Shown here: positions 4,380-5,828 of the stretch, one piece after another
How positions within the stretch are numbered: the stretch's first letter is position 1
How the letters are laid out: every line of letters begins with the position of its first letter
Assembly (NCBI GenBank): GCA_904501865.1
Contig: CAJGCF010000077.1
Span: 1 to 5,828 of the forward strand
Origin: an uncultured Clostridia bacterium
Lineage (GTDB): Bacteria; Bacillota; Clostridia; Oscillospirales; CAG-272
Direction of reading: 5' to 3'
DNA length: 5,828 bases
The notes under the pieces: model-generated
What the model saw: only the letters and a program-made list of their open reading frames with translations
Database searches by the model: none
Told to the model about the DNA's origin: nothing
Made by a program: the position numbers and the translations under genes

Positions 4380-5251
4380 AAAGGCTTTTGATAACGGGAG
4401 CTAACAGCTATATCGGAACGTCTTTTGAAAACTATATAAAGGCGAATTTCGGAAAAGAATATGTGATTCATACCGTTGATATGATCGACGGCAGTTGGCG
4501 GGAAAAGAATTTTTCTGGCTATGATGCGGTATTTCACGTAGCGGGAATCGCGCATTCCGATAACGGCAAGATAAGCCCCGAAAGAGAAAAGATTTATTAC
4601 GCCGTCAACACCGATCTGACTGTTGAGACGGCGAAAAAAGCCAAGGCTGACGGTGTGGGGCAGTTTATCTTTATGAGCTCGGCAATCGTTTATGGCGGGA
4701 GCGCTCCCATTGGAAAAAACAAGATAATAACCAAGGATACACATACATCTCCCGCAAATTGCTATGGAGATAGCAAGGTGCAAGCGGAAAACGGCATTTT
4801 GCCCCTGAATGACGAAAGCTTCAAGGTGGTCGTGCTTCGACCGCCTATGATATACGGCAAAGGAAGCAAGGGTAACTACCCGATACTTGCGAGAATGGCT
4901 CTTAAAATGCCCATATTCCCATATGTTAAAAATCAGAGGTCTATGCTTTACGTTGAAAACCTCTGCGAATTTGTACGATTGATGATAGAGAATGTCGAGA
5001 GCGGAATATTCTGGCCGCAGAATGCCGAATACAGCAACACATCGGAGATGGTTAGAATGATAGCCGAGGTTCACGGCAAAAAAGTAAGACTTATCAAGGG
5101 ATTTCGGTGGGCACTTAAGATTCTTGGCTGCTTTGTCGGTCTTGCGAATAAGGCGTTTGGAAATCTCAGCTATGATATGAGCATGAGCGACTATGCGGTA
5201 AATTACCGCGTTTGCGGCTTGAAGGAAAGTATAGAACGAACGGAAGGATAG
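4376..5251 (+). CDS. NAD(P)-dependent sugar-nucleotide epimerase/reductase (extended SDR)
   Basis: This 291-residue extended short-chain dehydrogenase works on nucleotide sugars in the cytosol. The nucleotide-binding motif is TGANSYIG (7-14). FHVAGIAH (53-60) and the NTD segment (78-80) follow, then SS (101-102), the catalytic YGDSK (Y130, K134) and LRPPMIYGKGSKGNY (154-168), the usual substrate loop. The placement after a phosphoglycosyl transferase, and the general look, suggest the WbpV/FnlB-like C4-reductases that make UDP-QuiNAc or related 6-deoxy sugars, or a C4-epimerase. The reaction cannot be fixed from sequence alone. The start ATG overlaps the stop of the transferase gene by four bases (ATGA), and the ribosome binding site lies inside the purine-rich 3' end of that gene, so translation is probably coupled. 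Confidence 0.9.
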   Translation: MKRLLITGANSYIGTSFENYIKANFGKEYVIHTVDMIDGSWREKNFSGYDAVFHVAGIAHSDNGKISPEREKIYYAVNTDLTVETAKKAKADGVGQFIFMSSAIVYGGSAPIGKNKIITKDTHTSPANCYGDSKVQAENGILPLNDESFKVVVLRPPMIYGKGSKGNYPILARMALKMPIFPYVKNQRSMLYVENLCEFVRLMIENVESGIFWPQNAEYSNTSEMVRMIAEVHGKKVRLIKGFRWALKILGCFVGLANKAFGNLSYDMSMSDYAVNYRVCGLKESIERTEG

Positions 5252-5261
5252 GGGAGTTATT

Positions 5262-5828
5262 TTGGAAAATTACAGTGTGCTTATGTCGGTGTACAAAAAA
5301 GATACGCCGGAGCATCTTAGAGAAAGCATAGAAAGCATGCTTGGTCAAACAGTATTATGTGAGCAATTTGTAATAGTTCAGGACGGTCCCTTGGGAGAGG
5401 AGCTTGAGAGCGTTATAAAGGAATATGCCACGGCACAGCCCGAATTGTTCACGGTTGTTCCTTTGGAGCAGAATATCGGACTTGGCAGAGCTCTTGACGA
5501 GGGGCTTAAGGTGTGCAGAAATGACCTTGTTGCCCGAATGGACGCGGACGATATCTCCTTGTCTCAAAGATGTGAAAAGCTCTTGAAGCTGTTCGAGGAA
5601 AACAAACAGCTTAGCTTGGCAGGCACAAATATAGACGAATTTTACGACGATCCCAAACACGTTGTGTCGTCAAGGGTGGTTCCGTCGGATTATGAGGCTA
5701 TACGTAAGGTCATACGGCGCAGGAGTCCGTTCAATCATCCGACGGTAATGTTCCGCAAGAGCGAGGTGCTCCGTTGCGGCGGATACGGACAGATGAGACG
5801 CAAGCAGGATTACGACCTGTTTTCAAGA
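5262..5828 (+). CDS. Family 2 glycosyltransferase (N-terminal 189 residues, 3' end outside the window)
   Basis: The frame runs open from TTG at 5262 to the window end. The protein begins MENYSVLMSVYKKD, the usual first beta-strand of GT-A fold family 2 transferases. DG (41-42) follows, then QNIGLGRALDEGL (70-82), the metal-binding DADD (94-97) in ARMDADDIS, NHPTVMF (158-164) and QDYDLF (182-187), which supplies the probable catalytic-base region. It resembles the AmsE/WcaA-type enzymes that add a sugar to a lipid-linked glycan at the cytoplasmic membrane. TTG is taken as start because GGGGAG (5251-5256) is well spaced before it and the first strand follows immediately; the ATG seven codons on would cut that strand. 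It starts 10 bases after the SDR stop, as the fourth gene of the operon. Confidence 0.93.
   Translation, partial: MENYSVLMSVYKKDTPEHLRESIESMLGQTVLCEQFVIVQDGPLGEELESVIKEYATAQPELFTVVPLEQNIGLGRALDEGLKVCRNDLVARMDADDISLSQRCEKLLKLFEENKQLSLAGTNIDEFYDDPKHVVSSRVVPSDYEAIRKVIRRRSPFNHPTVMFRKSEVLRCGGYGQMRRKQDYDLFSR

Noticed and set aside
4214..5074. Minus-strand 286-residue frame opposite the phosphoglycosyl transferase and SDR genes
   Set aside because: Long but antisense to two genes with intact catalytic motifs; no ribosome binding site or family signal.
5355..5660. Minus-strand 101-residue frame opposite the glycosyltransferase
   Set aside because: The plus strand carries the DADD and other family 2 motifs in this stretch; no support for an antisense gene.

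Overview
The window looks like a chromosomal piece of a low-to-middle GC member of the Bacillota, most likely an uncultured gut-type Clostridia. The signs are consensus sigma-A promoters with 17-bp spacers, AGGAGG-type ribosome binding sites, a tRNA gene with an encoded CCA end, and a Bacillota-style cell-surface polysaccharide operon. No species can be named from the sequence alone.

Left part, minus strand. From 2434 down to 1 there are two transcription units. The first has a strong extended -10 promoter (2406-2434) and carries a PHP-domain metal-dependent phosphoesterase (1693-2382) followed by a sugar-phosphate isomerase/epimerase-like TIM-barrel enzyme (791-1654). It ends at an imperfect intrinsic terminator (631-665). 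A new promoter (594-622) follows within a few bases and drives a polytopic membrane protein of unknown function (522 down to 1), cut by the window edge. Its leader contains a symmetrical inverted repeat (549-576).

Middle, 2455-2849, minus strand. A tRNA-Gln(CUG) gene sits behind a perfect-consensus promoter and abuts a strong hairpin terminator. Immediately downstream are two tandem units of 125-126 bp, about 95% identical to each other. Each repeats the 3' end of the tRNA (T-arm; the acceptor strand is intact only in the nearer unit) and its terminator, but carries an unrelated body with a perfect 8-bp hairpin in place of the tRNA 5' half. This decayed or chimeric tRNA array is the most unusual structure in the window.

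Right part, plus strand. After an AT-rich divergent intergenic region with several inverted repeats, a strong promoter (3021-3049) starts a surface-glycan operon. It holds a PglD-like sugar O/N-acetyltransferase (3140-3655), a PglC/WcaJ-like phosphoglycosyl transferase (3729-4379), an NAD(P)-dependent sugar-nucleotide epimerase/reductase of the extended SDR family (4376-5251, overlapping by ATGA), and a family 2 glycosyltransferase starting at TTG (5262, running off the window). Together these would prepare a modified UDP-sugar, load it as a sugar-phosphate onto undecaprenyl phosphate at the inner face of the membrane, and add the next sugar. The repeat unit of a capsule, exopolysaccharide or glycoprotein glycan would be built this way.

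No CRISPR array, insertion sequence, defence system or toxin-antitoxin pair was seen. The genes are of known families; the novelty, if any, lies in the tRNA-derived tandem units and in the leader/operator-like repeats.
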